A stretch of 64,000 nucleotides of DNA from Pseudoalteromonas sp. P1-9 (GCF_001399975.1 NZ_LKBD01000012.1:35131-99130), one strand, 5' to 3'; positions 45,870-55,958 are shown, counted from the first letter of the stretch. Notes: generated by a model from the sequence alone, not told the origin. Numbers and translations are program-made.

Positions 45870-47729
45870 GTGATTAATAAGTACCCATTATGGAAGTACT
45901 TGATGGTGGTAGCAGTTGTATTGCTTGGTATGCTTTACGCTGCACCAAATATGTACGGTAGTGATCCTGCCGTACAAATTTCAGGTGCGCGAGGCGCTGT
46001 GATTGAAACAGCGGATCTCGACAAAGTAAAAACAATTTTAACGAACGATGGATTTGATGCTAAATCAATCAAACTAGAAAATGAGCAAATCTTAATTCGT
46101 TTTAATGATGTAGAAACACAGTTAAAAGCGAAAGACCAACTAAGCGACAGTCTAGGCGCTAACTATATCGCTGCTATAAATTCTGCTCCTTCAACGCCGG
46201 CATGGCTTGAAAACTTGGGCGGTGCGCCGATGAAGTTAGGCTTAGATTTACGTGGTGGCGTTGAGTTTACGATGGAAGTTGATATGCGTACTGCTATCAA
46301 TAATCAGTTAAAGCAGATGCAGCAAGATTTCCGCTCTGACTTACGTGAGCAAAAAATTCGCTACCGCAGCATTCGTGAAGTAGCAAACGCCGATCGCGTG
46401 CAATTAGTTTTCCGTAATGAAGAAGACAAAGACGCCGCTGAGAGTTATTTGCAAAAGAACAATCCTAGCCTTGAGTTTCGCGATGACCGCAGCAATGAGC
46501 TAGCGTTTACTGCGCGTTTAACTGAAGCTAAGTTAAAAGAAATTCGCGATTACGCAATTTCACAAAACTTAATTATTATTCGTAAGCGTATTAACCAAAT
46601 TGGTGTTGCAGAACCAAATGTTCAGCGCCAAGGCCAAGAGCGTATTTTAGTACAATTACCGGGTATTCAAGACCCAGCACGTGCGAAAGAAATTTTAGGT
46701 TCAGCAGCGACGCTTGAACTGCGAATGGTTGACCAAGATAACGACGTACGCGATGCATTAGCAGGTCGTATGCCGCCGGGCTCAGAAGTAATCAATGATC
46801 AGTTTGGTCGTCCAGTTTTACTTAAAAAACGCGTAATGCTTGAAGGCTCACACATTACCGGCGCACAAGCGGGTTATGACCAATACCAGCGTCCGCAAGT
46901 TAGCTTACAACTTGATAGTAAAGGTGGCTCAAAAATGGCTGCGTTTACTAAAGACGAAGTTGGTAACTTAATGGCGATTGTATTCATTGAATACCGTCCA
47001 TCGGGTAAGGTAGATGAAAACGGTAAAGCGTTACCACCAATCAAACACGAAGAAGTGATTAACCAAGCAACCATTAATGAGCGCTTAGGTCGTCGTTTCC
47101 AAATTACCGGTATTGATACTCCAGCAAAAGCGCAGCATTTATCTGAAATGCTACGTGCAGGTGCACTTGTTGCGCCAATTCAAATTGTTGCTGAAAGTAC
47201 CATAGGTCCAAGCATGGGTGCAGAAAACGTTGAAAAAGGGATTACTGCGGTAGTGCTTGGTTTTGTTTTCGTACTGGTATTTATGCTGCTTTACTACAAA
47301 GGCTTTGGCTTGATTGCGAATATTGCACTTGGCTTAAACCTGGTATTAATTGTTGGTGCAATGTCAGTACTTGCGGGTGCAACACTTACCTTACCGGGTA
47401 TTGCCGGTATCGTACTTACCGTTGGTATGGCGGTAGATGCGAACGTACTTATTTTTGAACGTATTCGTGAAGAATTAGCTGAAGGGCGCAGTCCTCAACA
47501 AGCAATTCACCATGGTTACGACAGTGCATTTAGCACCATTTTTGATGCCAATATCACAACGTTAATTGCAGCCGTGATCTTGTACGCAATTGGTACGGGT
47601 CCTATTCAAGGCTTCGCAATCACTCTTGCTATCGGTATTGTAACGTCAATGTTCACTGCGATTGTTGGTACGCGTGCGATTGTTAACGCGTTAATCGGCG
47701 GTAAGCGCATTGAGAAGTTATCTATCTAG
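45870..47729 (+). CDS. secD: protein translocase subunit SecD
   Basis: SecD works with SecF and the proton gradient to pull proteins out of SecYEG on the periplasmic side. It has 619 residues with GTG start 45870 after AAGGA. There is one N-terminal TM, a large periplasmic P1 domain with [16 protein letters not shown], and five C-terminal TMs with [27 protein letters not shown]. secF begins nine bases downstream. Confidence 0.97.
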   Translation: MINKYPLWKYLMVVAVVLLGMLYAAPNMYGSDPAVQISGARGAVIETADLDKVKTILTNDGFDAKSIKLENEQILIRFNDVETQLKAKDQLSDSLGANYIAAINSAPSTPAWLENLGGAPMKLGLDLRGGVEFTMEVDMRTAINNQLKQMQQDFRSDLREQKIRYRSIREVANADRVQLVFRNEEDKDAAESYLQKNNPSLEFRDDRSNELAFTARLTEAKLKEIRDYAISQNLIIIRKRINQIGVAEPNVQRQGQERILVQLPGIQDPARAKEILGSAATLELRMVDQDNDVRDALAGRMPPGSEVINDQFGRPVLLKKRVMLEGSHITGAQAGYDQYQRPQVSLQLDSKGGSKMAAFTKDEVGNLMAIVFIEYRPSGKVDENGKALPPIKHEEVINQATINERLGRRFQITGIDTPAKAQHLSEMLRAGALVAPIQIVAESTIGPSMGAENVEKGITAVVLGFVFVLVFMLLYYKGFGLIANIALGLNLVLIVGAMSVLAGATLTLPGIAGIVLTVGMAVDANVLIFERIREELAEGRSPQQAIHHGYDSAFSTIFDANITTLIAAVILYAIGTGPIQGFAITLAIGIVTSMFTAIVGTRAIVNALIGGKRIEKLSI

Positions 47730-47738
47730 GAGAGTGTG

Positions 47739-48680
47739 ATGCAATTATTAAAGTTAAATGAAACACTTAAGTTTATGTCATTGCGCAAAGCGGCAATGAC
47801 AATTTCAACTCTGCTGATTATCGCTTCATTTGTTTCGTTTTTTACCAAAGGTATGAACTTTGGTTTGGATTTTACCGGTGGTACAACGGTTGAAGTTGGC
47901 TTTGAACAAGCCGCTGACCTTAAAGTTGTGCGTTCATCGCTACACGAAAATGGCTTTCCTGATGCACAGGTACAGCTATTTGGTTCAAGTAAGGACGTAA
48001 AAATTCGTCTTGAGCCACGTGAAGGTGAAAAAGCCGACATGATCAGTAACCAAGTACTCGAGATTCTTGAACAGACTGGCCAAAAAGTTGAGATCCGCTC
48101 AATTGAGTTTGTTGGTCCAAGCGTTGGTGAAGACCTTAAAGAGCAAGGTGGTTTAGCGATGTTAACAGCGCTAATCTGTATTTTGCTTTACGTTGCACTG
48201 CGCTTTGAATGGCGTTTTGCAATTGGTGCGGTAGCAGCACTTGCACACGATGTTCTATTAACGGTGGGTTTATTCTCAGTATTAGGTTTACCGTTTGATT
48301 TAACTGTATTAGCAGCGGTACTTGCGGTTATAGGTTACTCACTCAACGATACCATTGTTGTGTCGGACCGTATTCGTGAGAACTTCCGTAAAATCCGTAT
48401 CGACGATACCATTGAAATTGTTGATATTTCACTAACGCAAACGTTAAACCGTACGTTAGTAACATCAATTACAACCATTTTAGTACTTGTGGCGCTTTTT
48501 GTATGGGGCGGTGAAACCATTCATGGCTTCGCAACTGCATTACTATTTGGTGTATTTATTGGTACTTACTCGTCTGTATACGTAGCAAGCTCTGTTGCAG
48601 TAATGATGGGCATCAGCAAAGAAGATCTGATCCCTGAAGAAGTTGAGAAAGAAGGTGCTGAATTTGACAATATGCCATAA
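47739..48680 (+). CDS. secF: protein translocase subunit SecF
   Basis: This is the partner of SecD, with 313 residues. TM1 is followed by FGLDFTGGTTVEVGF, a periplasmic domain, and the multi-TM region with AVLAVIGYSLNDTIVVSDRIREN. ATG 47739 lies directly after an in-frame GTG at 47736. The AGGAG upstream suits the ATG, which I use. It closes the operon before a strong terminator. Confidence 0.96.
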   Translation: MQLLKLNETLKFMSLRKAAMTISTLLIIASFVSFFTKGMNFGLDFTGGTTVEVGFEQAADLKVVRSSLHENGFPDAQVQLFGSSKDVKIRLEPREGEKADMISNQVLEILEQTGQKVEIRSIEFVGPSVGEDLKEQGGLAMLTALICILLYVALRFEWRFAIGAVAALAHDVLLTVGLFSVLGLPFDLTVLAAVLAVIGYSLNDTIVVSDRIRENFRKIRIDDTIEIVDISLTQTLNRTLVTSITTILVLVALFVWGGETIHGFATALLFGVFIGTYSSVYVASSVAVMMGISKEDLIPEEVEKEGAEFDNMP

Positions 48681-48707
48681 TTATTTGGTAATTTTGTAAT
48701 AATTCTG

Positions 48708-48737
48708 AAAAAGGCCGGTGTTAACACTGGCCTTTTT
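48708..48737 (+). terminator. terminator after secF
   Basis: A near-perfect palindrome: AAAAAGGCCGGTGTT (48708-48722) is followed directly by AACACTGGCCTTTTT with one G-T pair. Only the central bases can form the loop. An eight-T run covers 48733-48740. Confidence 0.9.
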
Positions 48738-48758
48738 TTTCGTCTTTAGTATGATACT

Positions 48759-48777
48759 GAAAATGATAAACATTCTC
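48759..48777 (+). promoter_or_regulatory. strong Fur box upstream of the lipoprotein gene
   Basis: GAAAATGATAAACATTCTC matches the classical 19-bp Fur box GATAATGATAATCATTATC at 16 positions. It ends immediately before the AAAGG ribosome site of the gene at 48790, so bound Fur would cover the start region. Confidence 0.85.
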
Positions 48778-48789
48778 AAAGGCATTAAA

Positions 48790-49323
48790 ATGAAAAAGCT
48801 AACTGTACTTGCTAGTTTTGCAGCAATGACACTTTTAACAGCATGTGGTGATAAACCACAAACTAACGCCGAAGCAGTAGCAAAAGCACCTACAGCTAAT
48901 CAAACGTTAGCAGACTACAAAGAGGGTGCTAAAACACTAGTGACAATGATTAAAGAAGCTAAGCCAGATACTGAAATCGCTGCTAAGTCAGCTGAGTTAG
49001 TGGCAGGTTCTAAAACGATCATTACGCAGTTTATAAATAAACATCCAAAGTGTACTGAGTATTTAACAGCGCTTAACAATGCGGCGGATATCATTCCAAC
49101 CTTACCGCTAGAAGAGATCGAGTCAGGCTATCATGAAGACGGTAAACTGCCTAAGTTTGACGACCCTAACTGTTACCATGCGAAGGACTTACTAGTGCAT
49201 CCTGCAACGGTACAAGCAATGGCGACAATCGGGATTAACACTGCAGAAATGCGTGAAAGTGCAGAAATGGAAATTATTGAAGTTATTGCACACTTTTCTC
49301 AGGTTGAAAAAGCATTAAACTAA
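48790..49323 (+). CDS. Fur-controlled lipoprotein of unknown function
   Basis: This 177-residue product has a lipoprotein signal peptide with lipobox LLTAC, the lipidated Cys being residue 19. The mature part is helical and acidic. Its centre has HPKCTEYLTALNN, then EEIESGYHEDGKLP, then DDPNCYHAKDLLVHP, so two Cys and several His/Glu/Asp are available as metal ligands or a disulfide. ATG 48790 is the start that fits the signal peptide and ribosome site. The upstream ATG at 48718 would run through the Fur box and terminator. I do not recognise the family. The Fur box suggests a role in iron acquisition. Confidence 0.75.
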   Translation: MKKLTVLASFAAMTLLTACGDKPQTNAEAVAKAPTANQTLADYKEGAKTLVTMIKEAKPDTEIAAKSAELVAGSKTIITQFINKHPKCTEYLTALNNAADIIPTLPLEEIESGYHEDGKLPKFDDPNCYHAKDLLVHPATVQAMATIGINTAEMRESAEMEIIEVIAHFSQVEKALN

Positions 49324-49333
49324 CCTAAATTTC

Positions 49334-49373
49334 AAAAGGTTGTGATTATAAAGTGAAATAATTACAACCTTTT
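49334..49373 (+). terminator. hairpin after the lipoprotein gene
   Basis: AAAAGGTTGT (49334-49343) pairs with ACAACCTTTT (49364-49373), with further ATTAT/ATAAT pairing inside. A short T-rich end follows. Confidence 0.75.
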
Positions 49374-49444
49374 CTGATACTTAGCTTTTGAAATAATTCT
49401 GTCATTATCTCTTGTTATATTCGCCATCCGTAAAGAGGTGAATT

Positions 49445-51229
49445 ATGCAAAACTTGAAACAATCGATCAGCCTTAAAGCGATTCTGTCAAAGCGACAGAT
49501 CACAACGCTGTTTCAACCCATTCTTGATATTGAAAAAGAAACGGTGCTCGGCTACGAAGCTTTATCGCGAGGCCCTGAAAATTCAAGTTTGTTTAGCCCT
49601 GTCGAACTCTTTGCCCAAGCTGAAAAAGATGCCTGCCTCTCAGAGCTAGAGCTTCTTTGTCGTGAAAAAGCCATTGAAAACTTTGTTGCCCAAGGGTTGC
49701 CTGGGAAATTGTTTATCAATGTAAGTCCGTCTGCATTACTAGAGGCTGCGCACCCAAAAGGTGAAACTTTGCAACTGCTTGCTAAGCACGGCTTAGCCAC
49801 ATCACGGGTTGTGATTGAGATTACTGAGCGGGAGCCGCTGGCACAAAGCGACTTATTATTCGAAGCGATTAAACATTACCGTGATTTAGGTTTGCATATT
49901 GCGATTGATGACTTTGGTTCGGGTTACAGCGGCCTAAAGCAGTGGTCTGAACTCAAGCCTGACATCGTTAAAATTGACCGCTACTTTATCGATCATTGCG
50001 ATAAAAGTGTGGTGAAAAAAGAGTTTTTACGTTCGATTTTAGAGCTCGCAAAAATCACTAATACGCGAGTAATAGCTGAAGGTATAGAACGCACGCAAGA
50101 ATTAACACTGTTAAAAAATCTGGGTGTTGAACTAGCACAAGGCTTTTTGCTTGAACGCCCGGTACTTTCGCCGTGTCAGAGTTTTGATGAATGCATTGCA
50201 GCGCAAAAATTAGTGGATATGCCACGCAATACGAAAGACGATTCCCCTTTTATTGGCAATTTATTACTAAGCCAGCAGTCTATTTTTGTCACTACTAATT
50301 GTGGTGTGGCGAAGAAGTACTTCGAGCAAGATAAGTTATTGCAAAGCCTAGTAGTACTTAATCAAGATAATCGACCCGTTGGCATATTACACCGAGATCA
50401 ACTTGCCGAAATATTTTCGTCAACCTATGGCGCGGCGCTACACTCTAAGCGCTCAGTCGATGAAGTCATGGATCACCAGCCATTAGTGGTTGATAGATTC
50501 ACAGCGCTAGACTCAGTAAGTCAAAAAATTACTGACTCAGATTTTGATATACGCCGCTATATTATTGTGACACAAGAAGGGCAATACGTTGGCGTTGTCG
50601 CTATTCGCGATATTCTAAAACACATTACTGACGAGAAAATTAAAAACGCGCAGCATGCCAACCCGTTGACCATGTTGCCGGGTAATGTGGCAATTAATGA
50701 TAATATTGAACGGCGCTTAAATGCGCGACAAGATTTCGAACTGGCCTATATCGATTTAAATCACTTTAAGCAATTTAACGATCTCTATGGTTATGCCAGT
50801 GGTGACATGGTAATTAAATTGCTTGCTGAAATTTGCCGCCAAGTGTGTAATCAAAAAGGCTGCTTTATTGGTCATATTGGTGGCGATGATTTTATGTTGG
50901 TGTGTCCTAGTGACTTAGGTGAAGCGCTGTGTCGTAAAATAATATCTGAGTTTGAAACCGCCGTTAGAGCCTATTTTACGCCAGAGCACGTTGCAGCAGG
51001 GGGTTATTGGGCAACCAACCGCGAGGGTGAAAAAAAGTTTGTGCCCTTATTAACCTTGTCTATTGGTTTAGTTAATCCTGATATTGAGCACTGCGAAAAC
51101 AGCCATCAAGTGGCAGCGCTGGCAACCGATGCTAAAAAGGAAGCTAAGCGTTTTGTAACTAGTCACTTGTTTATTTGCAAACGCCGTCGCCCGACCATGG
51201 CGATAGTCAGACTACCGGTAGCAAAATAA
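49445..51229 (+). CDS. EAL-CBS-GGDEF c-di-GMP signalling protein
   Basis: The 594-residue protein has its output domains in reverse of the usual order. EAL comes first (about 15-250; GYEALSRGP, FINVSPSAL, IEITEREP, IDDFGSGYSG, AEGIERT, all intact). A CBS-like pair follows (about 275-395), then GGDEF (about 410-580) with GGDDF as signature. It has no TM or signal peptide. CBS pairs usually bind nucleotides, so the protein may adjust c-di-GMP to energy state. AGAGG precedes the ATG. Confidence 0.9.
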   Translation: MQNLKQSISLKAILSKRQITTLFQPILDIEKETVLGYEALSRGPENSSLFSPVELFAQAEKDACLSELELLCREKAIENFVAQGLPGKLFINVSPSALLEAAHPKGETLQLLAKHGLATSRVVIEITEREPLAQSDLLFEAIKHYRDLGLHIAIDDFGSGYSGLKQWSELKPDIVKIDRYFIDHCDKSVVKKEFLRSILELAKITNTRVIAEGIERTQELTLLKNLGVELAQGFLLERPVLSPCQSFDECIAAQKLVDMPRNTKDDSPFIGNLLLSQQSIFVTTNCGVAKKYFEQDKLLQSLVVLNQDNRPVGILHRDQLAEIFSSTYGAALHSKRSVDEVMDHQPLVVDRFTALDSVSQKITDSDFDIRRYIIVTQEGQYVGVVAIRDILKHITDEKIKNAQHANPLTMLPGNVAINDNIERRLNARQDFELAYIDLNHFKQFNDLYGYASGDMVIKLLAEICRQVCNQKGCFIGHIGGDDFMLVCPSDLGEALCRKIISEFETAVRAYFTPEHVAAGGYWATNREGEKKFVPLLTLSIGLVNPDIEHCENSHQVAALATDAKKEAKRFVTSHLFICKRRRPTMAIVRLPVAK

Positions 51230-51320
51230 TCTATTCGTGGCGATTGAAAAACAATCGCTTTACCTAAGCAATAACTTGTTTTAACTTATTATTACTTGAG
51301 CTATGTTTGGGGCAAGTAAT

Positions 51321-52160
51321 ATGAGAATAAATGTACCATATTGTTTTATAGTGCTTATTTCACTTTCAACCTGCTCAGTCGCAGCAACAGAAATCGTGAA
51401 AGTTGCCAAAGAGCAGCGTAAGCTATACTCAAGAGATGATTACATTGTTAGCCTATTAGAATTGGCGCTGGCCAATCAGCCTTACCAATTACAACATGTG
51501 CCTGTACACCCACACCAACAGCGTACTTTACTAAAACTCAGCCAAGGTGATGTAGATATTCATTGGGGTATGACGAGTCCTGACCGCGAAGCCATTGCCA
51601 CCGCAATTCCAATTCCTATTTTTAAAGGACTGATTGGTAAACGTATTGCGCTGATTAAAGACGATCGGCAAAACGACTTTACTACGATTGATAGCGACAA
51701 GCTAAAGCAGTTTACTGCGGTTCAGGGACACGATTGGCCCGATACTAAAATTCTTGCGCAAAATGGCTACAGAGTAAAAGCATTTGCGCATTATAAACCC
51801 ATGTTTACTTTAGTCTCTCGTGGGCTGGTGGATTATTTCCCACGCTCTGTCATTGAAATTCAAGATGAACTAGCAGAGTTTAAGCCACTTGGTTTGGCGA
51901 TAGAGACAGCACATTTAATACATTATCCTGCGGCATTCTACTTTTTTGTAAATAAAGAAAAAACGGCGTTAGCCAATGCACTGCAAGCTGGGTTAACAGA
52001 AATGATTGCTGATGGTCGATTTGATAAGTTGTTTGATGATTATTTTGCTGAAGGGCTGAGTCAATTAAACTTAGCGAAGCGCAAAATACATTTTTTAGAA
52101 AATGACTATTTCACAAATACAGCGCTGTTGCAAAATAAGGCGCTTTGGTACAAAAAATAA
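51321..52160 (+). CDS. periplasmic solute-binding-like protein (SBP_bac_3 fold)
   Basis: This 279-residue exported protein has a signal peptide (about 1-22, ending VAA) and a type-3 solute-binding core with the usual two-lobe pattern. MIADGRFDKLFDDYF near the C-terminus resembles the family's closing motif. No transporter genes are adjacent, so it may be a receptor or sensor rather than a transport component. ATG 51321 follows GGGG with a good spacer. The ATG at 51303 lacks a site. The stop lies in the following hairpin. Confidence 0.75.
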   Translation: MRINVPYCFIVLISLSTCSVAATEIVKVAKEQRKLYSRDDYIVSLLELALANQPYQLQHVPVHPHQQRTLLKLSQGDVDIHWGMTSPDREAIATAIPIPIFKGLIGKRIALIKDDRQNDFTTIDSDKLKQFTAVQGHDWPDTKILAQNGYRVKAFAHYKPMFTLVSRGLVDYFPRSVIEIQDELAEFKPLGLAIETAHLIHYPAAFYFFVNKEKTALANALQAGLTEMIADGRFDKLFDDYFAEGLSQLNLAKRKIHFLENDYFTNTALLQNKALWYKK

Positions 52161-52183
52161 GGAAGCAATGTGCTTCCTTATTT
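52155..52183. terminator. bidirectional terminator overlapping a stop codon
   Basis: AAATAAGGAAGCA (52155-52167), loop ATG, TGCTTCCTTATTT (52171-52183), perfect 13 bp. The stop codon TAA (52158-52160) of the solute-binding gene is inside the left arm. It also serves suhB from the other side. Confidence 0.85.
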
Positions 52184-52207
52184 ATAAAACCTAGTTAAAG
52201 CATGCAA

Positions 52208-53011
52208 TTATTTAAGTAATGCATCGCTTAAATGTGGACGAAGCTCTTTCACAATCGCTTGTGCAAGTTTTGGTGCGCCACATACAATATTGCCTGACTT
52301 ATCTTGGTTGTTGCCGCCAGCAAAATCAGTTACTAAGCCACCTGCTTCTTTAACAAGTAGTTGACCTGCTGCAGTATCCCAAGGCTTTAATCCAATTTCG
52401 AAGAAACCATCAACACGACCCGCTGCAACATAAGCTAAATCTAGCGCTGCAGAACCTGCGCGGCGCATATCTGCTGTATGAACGAATAATGCACTGAATG
52501 CATTCATGTATTCTTCAATGTGATGCTTTTGCTTAAATGGGAAGCCCGTTGCTAGCACTGTACCTGAAAGGTCATTTGCCTTATTTACGCGAATACGCTT
52601 GCTGTTAAGCTGTGCGCCTTGGCCGCGTGTAGCTGTGAATAATTCACCACGAATTGGATCGTAAACAACCGCTTGCTCTGTACGGCCTTTCACTTTTAAT
52701 GCAATAGATACTGCGAAGTGTGGAATGCCCTTGATGAAGTTAGTTGTGCCATCAAGTGGATCGATAACCCAAAGGTAATCAGCGTCGCTGCCAAGTTGTT
52801 GACCTAGCTCTTCGCCTACAATGCTATGCTTAGGGTAAGACTTTAAAATAGTGTCGCGAATCATCGCTTCCGCGTCTTTGTCTACGTTAGTTACAAAGTC
52901 GTTGCTACCTTTTTGAAGTACTTCAACTTTATCTTTCTCTTCAAATTTTTGAAGAATAACTTTACCTGCATTTCGCGCAGCGCGAACCGCAATGTTTAAC
53001 ATTGGATGCAT
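52208..53011 (-). CDS. suhB: inositol-1-monophosphatase family protein SuhB
   Basis: At 267 residues it has the same length as E. coli SuhB, which has phosphatase activity and also acts with NusA/NusB in rRNA antitermination. Metal-binding motifs are visible: GEELG (about 66-70), DPLDGTTNF (84-92) and KPWDTAAGQLL. AAGG precedes the ATG. It is divergent from trmJ, an arrangement also seen in E. coli near the isc genes. Confidence 0.94.
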   Translation of the reverse strand: MHPMLNIAVRAARNAGKVILQKFEEKDKVEVLQKGSNDFVTNVDKDAEAMIRDTILKSYPKHSIVGEELGQQLGSDADYLWVIDPLDGTTNFIKGIPHFAVSIALKVKGRTEQAVVYDPIRGELFTATRGQGAQLNSKRIRVNKANDLSGTVLATGFPFKQKHHIEEYMNAFSALFVHTADMRRAGSAALDLAYVAAGRVDGFFEIGLKPWDTAAGQLLVKEAGGLVTDFAGGNNQDKSGNIVCGAPKLAQAIVKELRPHLSDALLK

Positions 53012-53263
53012 AGCTTTACCTTTAGGTTTTAAAAGAACTCATTAACTACTAAGTTGTGCCTTAATTTGGTCACCCCTCAGTTCAGCCGCGCTATTTTAGC
53101 GACTTTTTTGCGGTTGTAAACCAAAATAATAAATTTAATCTCTGGTTAACAATTAATCAAACTGGTGTGCTAAAAAATCGCTAATCGCGGTGTAATAGTC
53201 GAAATTTAATGATGAGTAGGCTAAAATCCGCGCCAGATAAAATTTCAGAGTTTAGAACGTAAC

Positions 53264-54004
53264 ATGACGCTAGATAAAATTCGTATTGTACTGGTTAATA
53301 CTTCGCACACAGGTAACATTGGTTCTGTTGCTCGTGCAATGAAAACAATGGGCTTTAGCAAGCTTTATTTAGTTGATCCTGTTAACCCTGTCGATAGTCA
53401 TGCAAGTGCACTTGCAGCAGGAGCAACTGATGTACTAGGTAATGCGGTAGTTGTTGATACCTTGCAAGAGGCGATTGCTGATTGTAATACCGTGATTGGC
53501 ACCAGTGCGCGCTCACGTACTTTATCTTGGCCAATGGTTAATCCAGTTGAGTGCGGCGAAAAACTGCTTGCTGGTACAGAACAAGACGGTGATGTAGCGC
53601 TTGTATTTGGTCGTGAAAATAGCGGCTTAACGAATGAAGAGCTGCAACTGTGTAATTTCCACGTATGTATTGCAGCTAACCCTGAATACTCGTCGCTTAA
53701 TCTTGCTATGGCTGTGCAAACCCTGTGTTATGAAACACGCATGCGCTTCCTTGCCAAAGGCGAACAACAAATTGAGCAAGATGATGCGGTATACCCAAGT
53801 TCTGAACAGATGGAGCTTTTCTACCAACATTTAGAAAAAACCTTGTTAGACACGGGCTTTATTATTAAACAACACCCAGGTCAAGTAATGACTAAGCTGC
53901 GCCGTTTATTTAATCGTGCACGCCCAGAAGAGCAGGAGCTTAACATTCTGCGCGGGATTTTAACCTCGATTGATAAATCGGTTGTGAAAAAAGACAGCGA
54001 ATAG
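53264..54004 (+). CDS. trmJ: tRNA (cytidine/uridine-2'-O-)-methyltransferase TrmJ
   Basis: TrmJ methylates the 2'-OH of nucleotide 32 in tRNA. The 246-residue SPOUT protein starts [20 protein letters not shown] and has the knot motifs [15 protein letters not shown] and SLNLAMAVQ. It has a C-terminal helical extension, and its length equals that of E. coli TrmJ. It lies just upstream of iscR, as in E. coli, with the IscR sites in the gap. Confidence 0.96.
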   Translation: MTLDKIRIVLVNTSHTGNIGSVARAMKTMGFSKLYLVDPVNPVDSHASALAAGATDVLGNAVVVDTLQEAIADCNTVIGTSARSRTLSWPMVNPVECGEKLLAGTEQDGDVALVFGRENSGLTNEELQLCNFHVCIAANPEYSSLNLAMAVQTLCYETRMRFLAKGEQQIEQDDAVYPSSEQMELFYQHLEKTLLDTGFIIKQHPGQVMTKLRRLFNRARPEEQELNILRGILTSIDKSVVKKDSE

Positions 54005-54014
54005 CTTAAAGACA

Positions 54015-54039
54015 ATACTTGACTAATTTACTCAGGTAA
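54015..54039 (+). promoter_or_regulatory. IscR type 1 site, copy 1
   Basis: The 25-bp motif starts ATACTTGACTAATTTA and continues CTCAGGTAA. It matches the type 1 consensus ATASYYGACTRWWWYA plus GTCRRSTAT at 23 positions. It covers a -35 TTGACT (54019-54024), with TAAAAT 16 bp downstream (54041-54046). Confidence 0.75.
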
Positions 54040-54047
54040 TTAAAATA

Positions 54048-54072
54048 ATACTTGAGTAAATTACTAGGTTAT
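54048..54072 (+). promoter_or_regulatory. IscR type 1 site, copy 2 (weaker)
   Basis: The motif starts ATACTTGAGTAAATTA and ends CTAGGTTAT, about 21 of 25 consensus positions. It has the same ATACTTGA beginning as copies 1 and 3. Confidence 0.6.
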
Positions 54073-54127
54073 CCTGTTCTAGCTTATATACAGCAAGACT
54101 AAAGAATAACCTAAGTGTGAATAATAA

Positions 54128-54152
54128 ATACTTGACTATCTTAGTCAGGTAA
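54128..54152 (+). promoter_or_regulatory. IscR type 1 site, copy 3, over the iscR promoter
   Basis: The motif starts ATACTTGACTATCTTA and ends GTCAGGTAA, 23 of 25 consensus positions. It overlaps TTGACT (54132-54137), with TAAAAT at 54154-54159, about 30 bp before the iscR ATG. Confidence 0.8.
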
Positions 54153-54189
54153 TTAAAATTCGCACTCTTATTGATGATGGGGGCTTAGC

Positions 54190-54690
54190 ATGAAATTAAC
54201 GTCGAAAGGTCGATATGCAGTAACTGCACTATTAGACGTGGCGCTTCATACTAAAATTGGCCCAGTTCCCCTCGCTGAAATTTCAGAACGACAAGACATT
54301 TCACTCTCATACCTTGAGCAGTTATTTTCGCGTTTGCGCAAGCAAGATTTAGTACGCTCTGTTCGTGGTCCTGGCGGTGGTTACTTACTAGGTAAGGAAG
54401 CCTCAGAGATTTCAGTTGGTGATATCATTTCTGCAGTCAATGAATCGGTAGATGCCACACGTTGTGGTGGTGAAGGCGATTGCCAAAATGGTGTTCGTTG
54501 CTTAACACACTCATTATGGAGTGAATTGAGTCAGCGCATCGAAGAATTTTTAAACAGTATTACGTTAGCTGAGTTAGTTGCCAAAAAAGATGTGCAACAA
54601 GTTGCTGGTCGCCAAGACCAAACGGTTGAAAAAGCCGTTGAAAATTCACTCAGTCAGCTTGAAAATATCAACATTAGTTGCCAAATGTAG
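54190..54690 (+). CDS. iscR: Fe-S cluster assembly regulator IscR
   Basis: IscR is an Rrf2-type repressor that, when carrying [2Fe-2S], shuts off its own operon. The 166-residue protein has the winged helix ([39 protein letters not shown]) and the cluster-binding cysteines and His in [21 protein letters not shown] precedes ATG 54190. Three IscR-like sites upstream fit autoregulation. iscS follows after 19 bp. Confidence 0.97.
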   Translation: MKLTSKGRYAVTALLDVALHTKIGPVPLAEISERQDISLSYLEQLFSRLRKQDLVRSVRGPGGGYLLGKEASEISVGDIISAVNESVDATRCGGEGDCQNGVRCLTHSLWSELSQRIEEFLNSITLAELVAKKDVQQVAGRQDQTVEKAVENSLSQLENINISCQM

Positions 54691-54709
54691 CAATTCGGAG
54701 CAAGTAAAT

Positions 54710-55927
54710 ATGAAGTTACCAATTTATTTAGATTACGCCGCCACAACACCTGTCGATCCGCGTGTAGCTGGCGCTATGATGCAGTGTCTAACAATGGATG
54801 GCAATTTTGGTAACCCAGCGTCACGTTCTCACCGTTTTGGTTGGCAAGCTGAAGAAGCAGTTGATCAAGCGCGTCACGACATTGCTGAATTAATCAATGC
54901 AGACCCGCGTGAAATCGTTTTCACATCAGGTGCTACAGAATCAAATAACTTGGCAATTAAAGGTGCTGCTAATTTCTACGCGAAAAAAGGCAAGCACGTA
55001 ATCACAGTTAAAACTGAACACAAAGCCGTATTAGACACGTGTCGTGAACTTGAGCGTCAAGGCTTTGAAGTTACTTATATGGACGTTGAAGAAAACGGCT
55101 TACTAGACCTTAAGAAGCTCGAAGCAGCAATGCGTGATGACACTGTGCTTGTGAGCGTAATGCACGTAAATAATGAGCTAGGTGTAGTACAAGATATCGC
55201 AACCATTGGCGAAATGTGTCGCGAACGTAAAATCATGTTCCATGTTGATGGTGCGCAAAGCGCAGGTAAAGTAAAAATCGACATGCAAGCACTAAAAGTA
55301 GACTTCATGTCTTTCTCAGGTCACAAAGTGTATGGCCCGAAAGGTATTGGTGCACTTTATGTTCGTCGTAAGCCTCGTGCACGTTTAGAAGCACAAATGC
55401 ACGGTGGTGGTCATGAGCGCGGTATGCGTTCAGGTACACTGGCAACACACCAAATCGTCGGTATGGGTCAGGCGTTCAAAGTTGCAAATGAAGATTTTGA
55501 TAAAGATCACGCACACATCAGTGCACTACGTAAGCGTTTGATTGATGGCATTATGTCGGATATCGAAGAAGTTTATTTTAACGGTACACCAGAGCAATCA
55601 GTACCAGGTATCGTAAATATCTCATTCAACTATGTTGAAGGTGAGTCATTACTAATGGCACTTAAAGATATCGCGGTATCTTCAGGTTCTGCATGTACAT
55701 CGGCAAGTTTAGAACCATCTTACGTATTACGTGCGCTAGGCCGTAACGACGAATTAGCACATAGCTCAATTCGTTTCAGTATTGGTCGTTTCACGACTGA
55801 AGAAGAGATTGATTACACTGTTCAGCTAATCAAAGACTCAATTGGCCGTTTGCGCGAAATGTCTCCTTTATGGGAAATGTATAAAGAAGGCGTTGATTTA
55901 GAGTCTGTTGAGTGGACACACCACTAA
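54710..55927 (+). CDS. iscS: cysteine desulfurase IscS
   Basis: IscS removes sulfur from cysteine and passes it to IscU and other acceptors. The 405-residue PLP enzyme starts [17 protein letters not shown] and has the PLP lysine in [13 protein letters not shown] and the mobile-loop cysteine in [19 protein letters not shown] 54710 has GGAG upstream. An in-frame ATG at 54578 lies inside iscR and is not conserved. Confidence 0.98.
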   Translation: MKLPIYLDYAATTPVDPRVAGAMMQCLTMDGNFGNPASRSHRFGWQAEEAVDQARHDIAELINADPREIVFTSGATESNNLAIKGAANFYAKKGKHVITVKTEHKAVLDTCRELERQGFEVTYMDVEENGLLDLKKLEAAMRDDTVLVSVMHVNNELGVVQDIATIGEMCRERKIMFHVDGAQSAGKVKIDMQALKVDFMSFSGHKVYGPKGIGALYVRRKPRARLEAQMHGGGHERGMRSGTLATHQIVGMGQAFKVANEDFDKDHAHISALRKRLIDGIMSDIEEVYFNGTPEQSVPGIVNISFNYVEGESLLMALKDIAVSSGSACTSASLEPSYVLRALGRNDELAHSSIRFSIGRFTTEEEIDYTVQLIKDSIGRLREMSPLWEMYKEGVDLESVEWTHH

Positions 55928-55958
55928 TTAAATGAATTGGGTATTGAGGTAACAAGCA

